Shown piece by piece: positions 34,822 through 42,998 of a stretch of 64,000 nt of DNA; the stretch's first letter is position 1, and each line of letters opens with the position of its first letter. The stretch comes from Clostridiaceae bacterium. Lineage in GTDB: Bacteria; Bacillota; Clostridia; Peptostreptococcales; Natronincolaceae. The position numbers and the translations under genes were made by a program. The DNA lies in the NCBI GenBank assembly GCA_020832135.1, contig JAFIFG010000045.1, positions 62,001 through 126,000 on the forward strand. The letters are read 5' to 3'. The notes below the pieces were generated by a model. It saw only the letters and a program-made list of their open reading frames with translations, was not told where the DNA came from and did no database searches.

Positions 34822-35441
34822 CTAAATACACCTATTACTTTCCCTAAAATAATTACATCTGTTACAATAATCGGTTCCATTGTTCTATTTTCAGGTTGTA
34901 GTCTTATACAATTATTCTCACGATAGAACCGTTTAACAGTAGCATCATTATCTAGCAGAGCTACTACAATATCTCCATTAGTAGCATGTGATTGTTTTTG
35001 AACCACCACATAATCCTTATCAAGTATTCCAGCTTCAATCATACTTTCTCCCTGAATAGATAATATAAATATATCCTGATTTGTATTATTAACAAATTCT
35101 ATAGGAAGGGGGAAAGTTTCTTCAATATTTTCCACAGCCAAAATTGGTTCCCCAGCAGTAACTTTGCCTATGATAGGAACATGAATAATCTCTTTATGTA
35201 TTTTTAAATCATAATCAGAAGAATCACTATTTAATATTTCTATAGCACGAGGTTTAGTAGGATCTTTTCTAATGTATCCTTTTTCTTCAAGTTTAGTCAG
35301 ATGTCCGTGAACAGTAGAAGTAGACTTTAGTTCAACCGCTTGGCATATTTCTCTAACAGAAGGAGGATATCCTTTCTTGTTAATTTCTTTTTTCATGTAT
35401 TGTAAAATCTGTAATTGTTTATTATTTAAATCTTCATACAT
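34812..35441 (-). CDS. lexA: LexA repressor
   Basis: SOS repressor, 209 residues from ATG 35441 (GAGAGGAG lies upstream; the frame is open to 35492 but that would begin inside the promoter region). N-terminal winged helix (about 1-70) with [25 protein letters not shown]. Self-cleavage site Ala96-Gly97 in VTAGEP; catalytic Ser133 in IQGESM and Lys170 in DATVKRFY. Expression is most likely autoregulated: a near-perfect SOS box overlaps its own -35. It lies downstream of a co-oriented tyrosine recombinase. Confidence 0.96.
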   Translation of the reverse strand: MYEDLNNKQLQILQYMKKEINKKGYPPSVREICQAVELKSTSTVHGHLTKLEEKGYIRKDPTKPRAIEILNSDSSDYDLKIHKEIIHVPIIGKVTAGEPILAVENIEETFPLPIEFVNNTNQDIFILSIQGESMIEAGILDKDYVVVQKQSHATNGDIVVALLDNDATVKRFYRENNCIRLQPENRTMEPIIVTDVIILGKVIGVFRKL

Positions 35442-35478
35442 CGAAAGACTCCTCTCAAAAGTGATTTTATTTACTTTC

Positions 35479-35507
35479 AGTATAGCATACAATCAATCTG
35501 TTATCAA
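35479..35507 (-). promoter_or_regulatory. lexA: lexA promoter
   Basis: On the minus strand TTGATA (35502-35507), exactly 17 nt, TATACT (35479-35484). Only about 40 nt separate the -10 from the lexA ATG. Confidence 0.7.
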
Positions 35508-35519
35508 AACATTTGTTCG
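35506..35519 (-). promoter_or_regulatory. LexA operator (SOS box)
   Basis: Minus-strand CGAACAAATGTTTT matches the Firmicute SOS box CGAACRNRYGTTYG at every position except the last. Its end overlaps the first two bases of the lexA -35, which is the arrangement expected for autorepression. Confidence 0.75.
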
Positions 35520-35530
35520 CAAATTCTTTT

Positions 35531-36652
35531 TTATTCCTCATCCAACCATTCAAAATTTTTAATAATAGATCGTTTCACATCTATTTTATGAGCTGCATAT
35601 AATTGTGTAGTTGTAACATTATCATGGTCTAAAAGATTTTGAACATCATATATTGAAAACCCCTGTTGTATTAAAGAAGTAGCAGCGGTAGCTCTTAATT
35701 TATGAGGACTATATCCATTGTCACGACTAGTACCTAAGGCTAAAGCAGTATATTTCTTAACCAAATTACGAATAGAACGTATAGTCATGCGTTTTTTTTG
35801 TAAGGATAAAAACAATGCATCCTTATCTATTTCATTGAGCTCTGTTAATGCCGACCTCTCCTTAACTATATAATCTTTAATAACCTTTTCGCAGGTTTTA
35901 TTAAGAGGCATTAAAACCTCCTTACCACGTTTTCTATAAATTTTAAAATCTCCTCTATTAAAATTAAATGAAGATATATTAAGTTGTTGTAATTCACTAA
36001 CCCTCAACCCATATGTAACAAATAATACAATAATAGCCTTATCTCTAAGTTTTGTTTTTTCCCAATATTTTTTTTCTCTTTCACTAAAGATATTACCATT
36101 TTCTATAATATCTAACATTACAGCTACCTCATCAATTTCAAGCTTTTTAATAGCATCAGGTTGGGGTTTAGGTAGTCTTATAGGATTAAAGCCATCCGTA
36201 ATATTCCTTTCTATAATTTCATCTCTATAAAGAAATTTAAATAAAATAGACAGAGAAGACTTCTTCCTAGCTAGAGCTCTATTATGATTTTCCATTACTT
36301 TAACATGTTGACCTTGATCCGTAGTATATCGACTGCAATAATCACCCAAAAACCTATTTATATCTTTCGCAGTTATTTTATTGAAATCATCTACTGGAAT
36401 AACGTTAGTATTGTCTACATTACTTAGGGTAGATTCATTTATTAAATATCTACAGAAAAACAATATATCTTCTAAATAAGCTAATCGGGTAGATATAGCG
36501 ACCCCACTTTTCAGATATAAGAAAAAGTCTCGCATAAAAGCAGGTAATTGATTTTCAATCTCTAAACATCTTTCAATTATCTCGTTTTCCTTTAAAACAA
36601 TATTATCAGGCCTATCAGATTTATTATGTATATGTAATTTATTCTTGGACAT
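35531..36652 (-). CDS. Tyrosine recombinase/integrase
   Basis: 373 residues. An N-terminal SAM-like core-binding domain (about 30-160) is followed by the catalytic domain with Arg in VTYGLRVSELQ, the HxxR box as HKLRATAATSL, and LLDHDNVTTTQLYAAH supplying the last His and the nucleophile Tyr. Length and motifs resemble XerS-like chromosomal recombinases more than phage integrases. ATG 36652 follows GGGGTGTG. No attachment repeats or phage genes are adjacent, and a separate canonical XerD is at 58.4 kb. The function could be dimer resolution or an unknown site-specific inversion. Confidence 0.85.
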   Translation of the reverse strand: MSKNKLHIHNKSDRPDNIVLKENEIIERCLEIENQLPAFMRDFFLYLKSGVAISTRLAYLEDILFFCRYLINESTLSNVDNTNVIPVDDFNKITAKDINRFLGDYCSRYTTDQGQHVKVMENHNRALARKKSSLSILFKFLYRDEIIERNITDGFNPIRLPKPQPDAIKKLEIDEVAVMLDIIENGNIFSEREKKYWEKTKLRDKAIIVLFVTYGLRVSELQQLNISSFNFNRGDFKIYRKRGKEVLMPLNKTCEKVIKDYIVKERSALTELNEIDKDALFLSLQKKRMTIRSIRNLVKKYTALALGTSRDNGYSPHKLRATAATSLIQQGFSIYDVQNLLDHDNVTTTQLYAAHKIDVKRSIIKNFEWLDEE

Positions 36653-36675
36653 AAGATCACACCCCTTAATAATCT

Positions 36676-36704
36676 ATTTTAAAATGTTAGAAAGATAAAG
36701 GCAA
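36676..36704 (-). promoter_or_regulatory. Probable promoter of the tyrosine recombinase
   Basis: Minus-strand TTGCCT (36699-36704), 17-nt spacer, TAAAAT (36676-36681), about 25 nt before the ATG. The rest of the 284-nt gap (36705-36936) shows only AT-rich sequence with no clear plus-strand promoter. Confidence 0.5.
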
Positions 36705-36936
36705 TAGGTAGTTGAAATTAATTGTAAGTAATTACATCAAATAAGAAAAATTTTGAATAATCCTATTATCAAGTTATAAGGTACTATATTACCTCTAGGA
36801 TAGATGGAATTAGTGTGATATTATTAATGTTGACTGTTAACTGTAGGAAAGAAATTTTGAAGATGGTACAGTTAATTACATAAAAAAACTTTACTATATT
36901 TACATAATAAGATTTATGGATTAAGGAGGAAATAGA

Positions 36937-38931
36937 GTGTTCAAATCACAAAAACAAAATTATGGCAATGATAGCCTTTCAACATTAGAGGAAAAAGATA
37001 AAGTACGCCTCCGACCTGGTGTTATATTCGGTTCGGATGGAGTAGAGGGTTGTCAGCATACTTTAACAGAAATAGTTGGAAATTCAAGAGATGAAGCTAG
37101 TGCAGGATATGGTGATTTAATAGAGGTTACACGGTTTAAAGATAAGTCAATCGAGGTAAAGGATAGGGGTAGAGGGATACCTATAGAATATAACCCTAAA
37201 GAGAATAAATATAATTGGGAAATTGTATTTACGATCCTTTATGGTGGTGGTAAATATGACAATAACTCTAGCGATAGTAATTACCAATATAGTATAGGTT
37301 TAAATGGCTTAGGTACAGCCGCAACACAATTTTCCTCTGAATATATGGATGTAACTGTTTTAAGAGATGGTCATAAGTACCAATTGCACTTTTCAAAAGG
37401 TGATAATGTAACTGATAGTGTTGAAGGGTATATAAAAAGCAAGTGTAATTATGACTATACAGGAACCTTCATTAAATGGAAACCAGATCTTGATGTGTTT
37501 AATAGTATAGATATCCCACTAGAGTTTTTTCAAAACACACTTAAAAGACAAGCTATAGTAAATAAAGGTACTACTTTTAAGCTATATGATGAAGAAAGCA
37601 ACCAATTCTTTGAGTATGTTTATGAAGATGGGATTGTGGATTACGTTAAGGAAAATAATGAAAACAAAGGCTTTACTGATATAAAATACTATGACATAGA
37701 AACAAAAGGAAAAGACAGAGAGGATAAACCTGAATATAAGCTAAAACTAGAAATGGCTTTTTGTTTTAATAATGAAAAAAATTTATTAGAGTATTACCAT
37801 AACTCTAGTTACTTAGAGTATGGTGGAGCACCAGACAAAGCCATCAAGGCTGCTTTTATATATGCTATAGATCATGCATTAAAAGAAAGAAATTTATATA
37901 AGAAAAACGAAAAAAAGATTACCTTTACTGATATAGAAGATAGTTTAATCTTGATTAGCAACTCTTTTTCTACTATTACTAGTTATGAAAATCAAACAAA
38001 AAAAGCAATTACTAATAAATTTATTCAACAGGCAATGACGGATTTTTTGAAAGAAAAATTAGAGATCTACTTTATAGAAAACAAACTAGATACCGACAAA
38101 ATATTAGAGCAAATATTAGTTAACAAACGAAGCCGTGAAAAAGCTGAAAAAACTAGGATTGATGTAAGAAAGAAATTAAGTAAAAATGTGGATAATATTT
38201 CAAATAGAGTTAAAAAGTTCGTGGACTGCAGAACAAAAGATAGGTCCAAAAGAGAACTTTTTATAGTGGAAGGGGATTCTGCTTTAGGTAGTACAAAGAT
38301 GGGTAGAGATGCAGAATTTCAAGGCATTATGCCAGTGAGAGGTAAAATACTAAACTGTTTAAAATCTGATTATGAAAAAATATTTAAGAATGATATTATT
38401 GTAGATCTACTAAAGGTTTTAGGATGTGGTGTAGAGTTACAATCAAAACACAAAGATTTAGATACTTTCGATATAGGAAAATTGAACTGGAATAAAATCA
38501 TTATCTGTACCGATGCAGATGTTGATGGTTTTCAAATTAGAACCCTTATTTTAACCATGTTATACACTTTAACTCCTTCACTCATAGAAGAAGGGTACGT
38601 ATACATAGCAGAATCTCCCCTTTATGAAATTACTGACAATAAAGAGAATACTTATTTTGCCTTTAACGAACAAGAAAAAAAACAAATTATTAAAAACATA
38701 AAGGGTAAGCATCATATTCAAAGATCTAAAGGTCTAGGAGAGAATGAGGCTGATATGATGTGGGAGACCACAATGAATCCATTAACTCGAAGACTCATAC
38801 AAGTAACACCTACCGATGCACAAGCTACTAAAGATGCTTTTGAATTATTTTTAGGTGATAACCTGCAAGGAAGGAAAGAGTATATTGCACAATATGGTCA
38901 CGAATATATTGATGTATCTGATGTAGTGTAA
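36937..38931 (+). CDS. parE: Type IIA DNA topoisomerase subunit B (ParE/GyrB-like)
   Basis: 664 residues. The GHKL ATPase has EIVGNSRDEASAG, VKDRGRGIPIEYNP and GLNGLGTAATQFSSE. The TOPRIM domain has FIVEGDSALGSTKMGRDAEFQ and ICTDADVDGFQIRTL, with QRSKGLGENEADMMWETTM near the C-terminus. Several usually invariant positions are altered: EVVDNSIDEA reads EIVGNSRDEA, and GDSAGGSAKQ reads GDSALGSTKM. GTG 36937 follows AAGGAGGAAATA. It pairs with the A subunit 24 nt downstream; being away from oriC-type genes it is probably topoisomerase IV or a third-type paralogue rather than the main gyrase. Confidence 0.85.
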   Translation: MFKSQKQNYGNDSLSTLEEKDKVRLRPGVIFGSDGVEGCQHTLTEIVGNSRDEASAGYGDLIEVTRFKDKSIEVKDRGRGIPIEYNPKENKYNWEIVFTILYGGGKYDNNSSDSNYQYSIGLNGLGTAATQFSSEYMDVTVLRDGHKYQLHFSKGDNVTDSVEGYIKSKCNYDYTGTFIKWKPDLDVFNSIDIPLEFFQNTLKRQAIVNKGTTFKLYDEESNQFFEYVYEDGIVDYVKENNENKGFTDIKYYDIETKGKDREDKPEYKLKLEMAFCFNNEKNLLEYYHNSSYLEYGGAPDKAIKAAFIYAIDHALKERNLYKKNEKKITFTDIEDSLILISNSFSTITSYENQTKKAITNKFIQQAMTDFLKEKLEIYFIENKLDTDKILEQILVNKRSREKAEKTRIDVRKKLSKNVDNISNRVKKFVDCRTKDRSKRELFIVEGDSALGSTKMGRDAEFQGIMPVRGKILNCLKSDYEKIFKNDIIVDLLKVLGCGVELQSKHKDLDTFDIGKLNWNKIIICTDADVDGFQIRTLILTMLYTLTPSLIEEGYVYIAESPLYEITDNKENTYFAFNEQEKKQIIKNIKGKHHIQRSKGLGENEADMMWETTMNPLTRRLIQVTPTDAQATKDAFELFLGDNLQGRKEYIAQYGHEYIDVSDVV

Positions 38932-38955
38932 AATTTAATAAGCAGGAGGAAAAAA

Positions 38956-41136
38956 ATGCAAACCCATACAACACAATTAAATGTTATAGATACATTAAAA
39001 ACCAACTATATGCCCTATTCAATGAGTGTTATTGTTTCTAGGGCTTTACCAGAAATAGATGGCTTTAAGCCTTCCCACAGAAAGCTTCTTTATACTATGT
39101 ATTCCATGGGGCTTTTAAAATCAAATAAAACTAAAAGTGCTAACATAGTGGGCCAAACGATGCGACTTAATCCTCATGGTGATGGGGCTATTTATGAAAC
39201 TATGGTAAGGTTAACCCGTGGAAACGAATCCCTACTACACCCATTTATAGACAGTAAAGGAAACTTTGGAAAAAACTATTCTAGGGATATGGCTTATGCT
39301 GCACCTAGATATACAGAGGCGAAGCTAGAAAAAATAAGTGAAGAAATATTTAAGGATATCAATAAAAATACGGTTGACTTTATGCCTAACTATGATAATA
39401 CCACTGTAGAGCCAATGCTATTACCTACAACTTTCCCTAACATACTAGTCAATCCTAATTTAGGAATAGCTGTTGGTATGGCCAGTAGTATTCCTAGCTT
39501 TAATCTAAGAGAGGTGTGTACTACTACAATAAAATACCTTAATGATGAAGATGTTAAGATAGAAAAACATTTAAAGGCACCAGATTTTTCTAATGGTGGA
39601 GAATTAATTTACAATATAGATGAAATAGAGAAAATCTATAGACAGGGTAGAGGAAGTTTTATACTTAGAGGAAAATACACCTACGATAAAAAGAATAATT
39701 GTATAGATATCTATGAAATTCCTTATACCACCACTATAGAAGCTATTATTGATAAAATTACTGATTTAATTAAAGAGAACAAAATAAGAGAAATAACTGA
39801 CATACGAGATGAAACTGATAAAGATGGTCTTAAGATTACTCTTGATTTAAAACGAGGAACTAATGTAGAGCAGCTTATGACAAAACTATATAAAATGACA
39901 ACACTACAGGATAATTTTAGTTGCAACTTTAATATACTTATTAACGGTGCCCCTATGGTACTAGGAGTAAAAGAAATATTAAAAGAGTGGTCTATCTTTA
40001 GAATAAGTTGCATTAAAAGACAATTAGCCTATGATATTGACAAGAAATCTAAAGAGCTTCATTTGTTAAAGGGTCTAGAAAAGATTCTATTAGATATAGA
40101 TAGAGCTGTGAAAATCGTTAAGGATACAAGGGTTGATAAAGAAGTAATACCAAATCTAATGAAGGGATTTGAAATAGACAAATTCCAGGCAGAATATATT
40201 GCCGAGATTAAGCTGCGTAATTTTAATCAAGAGTATATTTTAAAAAAGACAAAAGATATTAAAGCTTTAGAAAAGGATATTAAAAGTCTTGATATCACCT
40301 TGAATAGTGAGAAGAAAGTTAAAAATATTATTATCAAGCAATTAGAGGAAGTTGCTATAAAATATGGACAAGAAAGAAAAACCACTATAATTGAAAAGGA
40401 AGAAGTTAAAGAATTTACAGAAGAGCTTTTAATTGAGGACTATAACTTAAAGTTCTTTATAACTAGGGATAATTACATGAAGAAAATTTCGCTAGCATCC
40501 TTAAGAGGTAATAGTGAACACAAATTGAAAGATAATGATTGTATAGTACAAGAAATTGATGGGACCAATAAGGATGACATTTTATTATTTTCAAATAAAC
40601 ATACCGTATATAAGTTGAAGGCCTATGAGATCGAGGATACAAAAGCTAGTAATCTAGGTGATTTCCTCCCTAATTTACTTCAGCTCTCAGAAGATGAAAA
40701 AATAATTTTTGTAGTCTCTACAAATAACTATGAACATCATATGTTGTTTTTCTTTGAAAATGGTAAGGCTGCAAAGATTCCTTTAAATAGTTATGAAACC
40801 AAAAAGAATAGAAAACAATTAGCTAATGCTTATTGTGATGAAGAGAAACTTGTTTATATTACTCATCTTAAAGAAGATAAAGATTTAGTTGCTATTAGTA
40901 GCTTAGATAAAGTATTGGTTTTTAATACAGAACAAATAAATCCCAAATCAACTAGAAATTCAAGAGGTGTCCAAGTATTGAAGTCTAAAAAAGGTAGTAT
41001 ACTTACTTCAATTAAATCTTTAGAGGAAGTAACTTTTGATGATATTAATTACTATAAAGGGAATATTGCTACCATTGGAACTTATTTGCGAAAAGAAGAC
41101 AGGTTAGATAACTTAGAGCAATTAACACTAGTTTAA
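38956..41136 (+). CDS. parC: Type IIA DNA topoisomerase subunit A (ParC/GyrA-like)
   Basis: 726 residues. The breakage-reunion core starts MPYSMSVIVSRALPEIDGFKPSHRK; the quinolone-resistance region is around NPHGDGAIYETMVRLTR; the DNA-cleaving Tyr is in AAPRYTEAKLEK (about residue 120). The long coiled coil (about 360-480) is followed by a short, degenerate beta-pinwheel. A true GyrA-box (QRRGGRG) is absent; the nearest string is STRNSRGVQVL. The missing box argues against gyrase wrapping activity and for a topoisomerase IV-type decatenase. ATG 38956 follows AGGAGGAAAAAA. Ends the operon before a terminator. Confidence 0.87.
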   Translation: MQTHTTQLNVIDTLKTNYMPYSMSVIVSRALPEIDGFKPSHRKLLYTMYSMGLLKSNKTKSANIVGQTMRLNPHGDGAIYETMVRLTRGNESLLHPFIDSKGNFGKNYSRDMAYAAPRYTEAKLEKISEEIFKDINKNTVDFMPNYDNTTVEPMLLPTTFPNILVNPNLGIAVGMASSIPSFNLREVCTTTIKYLNDEDVKIEKHLKAPDFSNGGELIYNIDEIEKIYRQGRGSFILRGKYTYDKKNNCIDIYEIPYTTTIEAIIDKITDLIKENKIREITDIRDETDKDGLKITLDLKRGTNVEQLMTKLYKMTTLQDNFSCNFNILINGAPMVLGVKEILKEWSIFRISCIKRQLAYDIDKKSKELHLLKGLEKILLDIDRAVKIVKDTRVDKEVIPNLMKGFEIDKFQAEYIAEIKLRNFNQEYILKKTKDIKALEKDIKSLDITLNSEKKVKNIIIKQLEEVAIKYGQERKTTIIEKEEVKEFTEELLIEDYNLKFFITRDNYMKKISLASLRGNSEHKLKDNDCIVQEIDGTNKDDILLFSNKHTVYKLKAYEIEDTKASNLGDFLPNLLQLSEDEKIIFVVSTNNYEHHMLFFFENGKAAKIPLNSYETKKNRKQLANAYCDEEKLVYITHLKEDKDLVAISSLDKVLVFNTEQINPKSTRNSRGVQVLKSKKGSILTSIKSLEEVTFDDINYYKGNIATIGTYLRKEDRLDNLEQLTLV

Positions 41137-41169
41137 AAAGGTAAGAAATCATCCATATTAAATTTACAT

Positions 41170-41203
41170 ATAAAACACCTTTTAATTATGAAAGGTGTTT
41201 TAT
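41170..41203 (+). terminator. Terminator after the topoisomerase operon
   Basis: Perfect 13-bp stem (41170-41182 with 41191-41203), 8-nt loop; the 3' arm contains TTTTAT and ATTTTA follows. Confidence 0.7.
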
Positions 41204-41371
41204 GATTTTATAATAATAGTCTACAAGATAGACTTATATACTTTTAGAAACTATCTATTATTTAGAGCTTTGATAAATAATATAAGATCTATAAAGACTA
41301 GTAATATGGGGAGTGGTAGAATCCAAAGCATAAGTTAATAATTTCAGTAAAAACATAGTTTATAAATACTT

Positions 41372-41423
41372 GACCTAACAAACTATTCCCTAAATATACA
41401 TTTAAAGAATAGTTTGTTAGGTC
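41372..41423. repeat. 17-bp perfect inverted repeat with T-run
   Basis: Arms 41372-41388 and 41407-41423 are perfectly complementary across 17 bp with an 18-nt AT-rich loop, and TTTTATT follows on the plus strand. No gene ends here. It could terminate a small RNA starting in 41204-41371, or be a remnant of a mobile element. The flanking 41204-41371 and 41424-41621 show no credible coding sequence. Confidence 0.55.
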
Positions 41424-41621
41424 TTTTATTCCAACAATCTCAGTAGATTTTACAGTGTTTTTTACTTTTCTAACTATACTCAACTACTGTCTCTATTTAC
41501 ATCAAGTTTTAACTTTAAAATTCTCCAATGTAAAAAGATTATTTTATTATAAGAATTTATGTTTATGTAAAAGATATTACTGTTAACAATATTAAAATGC
41601 TACTATAAATAAATATTGTAA

Positions 41622-41814
41622 TTTTTTCGACATCTCACGTGCTGATTTTGTCAAAAAATCCATGTTCACATATTGATCTATATGTCGATTTACTACCTTT
41701 CAAATGTCGCTTTATGTATAGTTTAATACGACAAATTTTTGCCATCTTGTCGTATTGCGCTTACGAGTTTTATAAATATGTCGATGGTATTATTCGACAT
41801 ATTTATAAAACTTG
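41622..41814. repeat. Hairpin array carrying Spo0A-box-like motifs
   Basis: Four consecutive hairpins: 41622-41632/41649-41658 (10 bp with one bulge), 41668-41673/41680-41685, 41725-41734/41747-41756 (10 bp) and 41764-41784/41794-41814 (21 bp, one wobble). Within them are eight TGTCGAA-like heptamers: perfect at 41626-41632 and 41793-41799 (minus strand); 6/7 at 41649, 41683, 41727, 41748 and 41779; 5/7 at 41705. TGTCGAA is the consensus 0A box for Spo0A~P. The block may be a Spo0A regulatory region for uvsE, a structured RNA, or a small palindromic repeat element. Confidence 0.5.
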
Positions 41815-41880
41815 CATTTTTATACATTTATATTTTACCTTTTGGGAAATAATCTATTTACTCTTTTGTTAATTGATAAT

Positions 41881-41898
41881 ATATATCATATGATATAT
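41881..41898. repeat. uvsE: 18-bp AT palindrome upstream of uvsE
   Basis: Perfect palindrome centred on CATATG, about 77 nt before the uvsE start and just upstream of a TATACT-rich stretch. It may be a regulator site; no convincing promoter spacing could be fixed around it. Confidence 0.35.
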
Positions 41899-41974
41899 TC
41901 ATTATACTATACTGCTATATTTTGTTTAATGACTCTCCTACTATTTGAGCATATTAATAATTGAGGTGATAAAC

Positions 41975-42940
41975 TTGAAAATTAGACTAGGTTATGTTGC
42001 TATTGCACTAAATGTAAATAAAGGCTCCCCTAATAAAACTGTAACTTTTAAGCAGTTTGATAAACTACCAGATAACGATACTAAGCTATATAAATTAAAG
42101 ACTTTAACAAAAGAAAATCTAGATACTACTAAAAGAATTTTATTCTACAATAAAGCTCATAATATTGCTTTATACCGTTTAACGTCTAAATTAGTACCCT
42201 TAGCTACACATCCAGAAGTACTAGAGTGGGATTACATTAAAGAGTTTGAAGATAGATACATAAATATAGGAGAATTTATCTTAGAGAACAACCTCAGAGC
42301 AAGTGCTCATCCTGATCATTTTACTCTAATCAATACTCCAGATGAAAAAGTATTTGAAGCTTCTTTACGTGACTTAGAATATCATACTAAAATTTTTGAG
42401 GCCATGAATCTATCTGAAAAAGATGCTAAATTAGTTCTACATGTTGGTGGCACATATGGAAATAAAAAAAAGTCAACAGAACGCTTTATTCACAATTTTA
42501 ATAATTTAGATGAAAGGTATAAAAATCGCATAATTTTAGAAAATGATGATAAATCGTTTACTGCTAAAGAAGTATTAGCTATTTGTCAACATCTATCGAT
42601 TCCAATGGTATTAGACATTCATCATCATTGGTGTAATAATAATCAGGAAAATATCAAAGACTTAATTTCTGATATCTTTAACACCTGGAATAACGAGAAA
42701 CATCCCCCAAAAATTCATGTTTCTAGCCCTAAGAATGATAAGAATATTCGTGCTCATGCAGATTATGTGGATTTCAATTTTCTAATGGACTTTATTAAAG
42801 CATCAAAAAAGTTTGATCATGATTTTGATATAATGATTGAAGCTAAGAAAAAAGATCTAGCATTGTTTGAGCTAATGAAAAATTTTAAAATAACTCCTGA
42901 TGTAAAAGTTATTAATGATGCTTCTATTGCATTAAATTAA
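41975..42940 (+). CDS. uvsE: UV DNA damage endonuclease
   Basis: UvdE family: nicks 5' to UV photoproducts in an alternative excision route. About 321 residues, TIM-barrel. Family segments are RLGYVAIALN at the start, HPDHFTLIN, LVLHVGGTYGNK with metal-binding His, ILENDDKSFTAKEVL with Glu, PMVLDIHHHWCN and IHVSSPK. Start TTG 41975 after TTGAGGTGAT; the open frame extends to 41945 without a ribosome site. In B. subtilis the orthologue (YwjD) helps spores repair UV damage, which fits an endospore former and gives interest to the Spo0A-box-like array upstream. Confidence 0.93.
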   Translation: MKIRLGYVAIALNVNKGSPNKTVTFKQFDKLPDNDTKLYKLKTLTKENLDTTKRILFYNKAHNIALYRLTSKLVPLATHPEVLEWDYIKEFEDRYINIGEFILENNLRASAHPDHFTLINTPDEKVFEASLRDLEYHTKIFEAMNLSEKDAKLVLHVGGTYGNKKKSTERFIHNFNNLDERYKNRIILENDDKSFTAKEVLAICQHLSIPMVLDIHHHWCNNNQENIKDLISDIFNTWNNEKHPPKIHVSSPKNDKNIRAHADYVDFNFLMDFIKASKKFDHDFDIMIEAKKKDLALFELMKNFKITPDVKVINDASIALN

Positions 42941-42987
42941 TTAAAGTAGCAGGGTGTTTTCTACTGTCTATCCCCTGCTACTTTAAT
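42940..42987. terminator. Bidirectional terminator between uvsE and the flavoprotein gene
   Basis: Perfect 15-bp stem (42940-42954 with 42973-42987), 18-nt loop, between convergent genes; AT-rich on both sides. Confidence 0.7.
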
Positions 42988-42998
42988 CAACAACCTCT

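Noticed and set aside
35531-36652. Tyrosine recombinase as a sign of a prophage or integrative element
   Set aside because: No tRNA target, direct repeats, or phage/transfer genes nearby; neighbours are lexA and topoisomerase genes with the same base composition.
41298-41483. 61-residue minus-strand ORF across the 17-bp inverted repeat
   Set aside because: No ribosome site, no recognisable motif, and much of it is made of the inverted repeat.
41639-41872. 77-residue plus-strand ORF across the hairpin array
   Set aside because: GTG start without a ribosome site, content dictated by hairpin palindromes, many Tyr/Phe/Cys codons from AT-rich sequence. More likely a by-product of the repeats.
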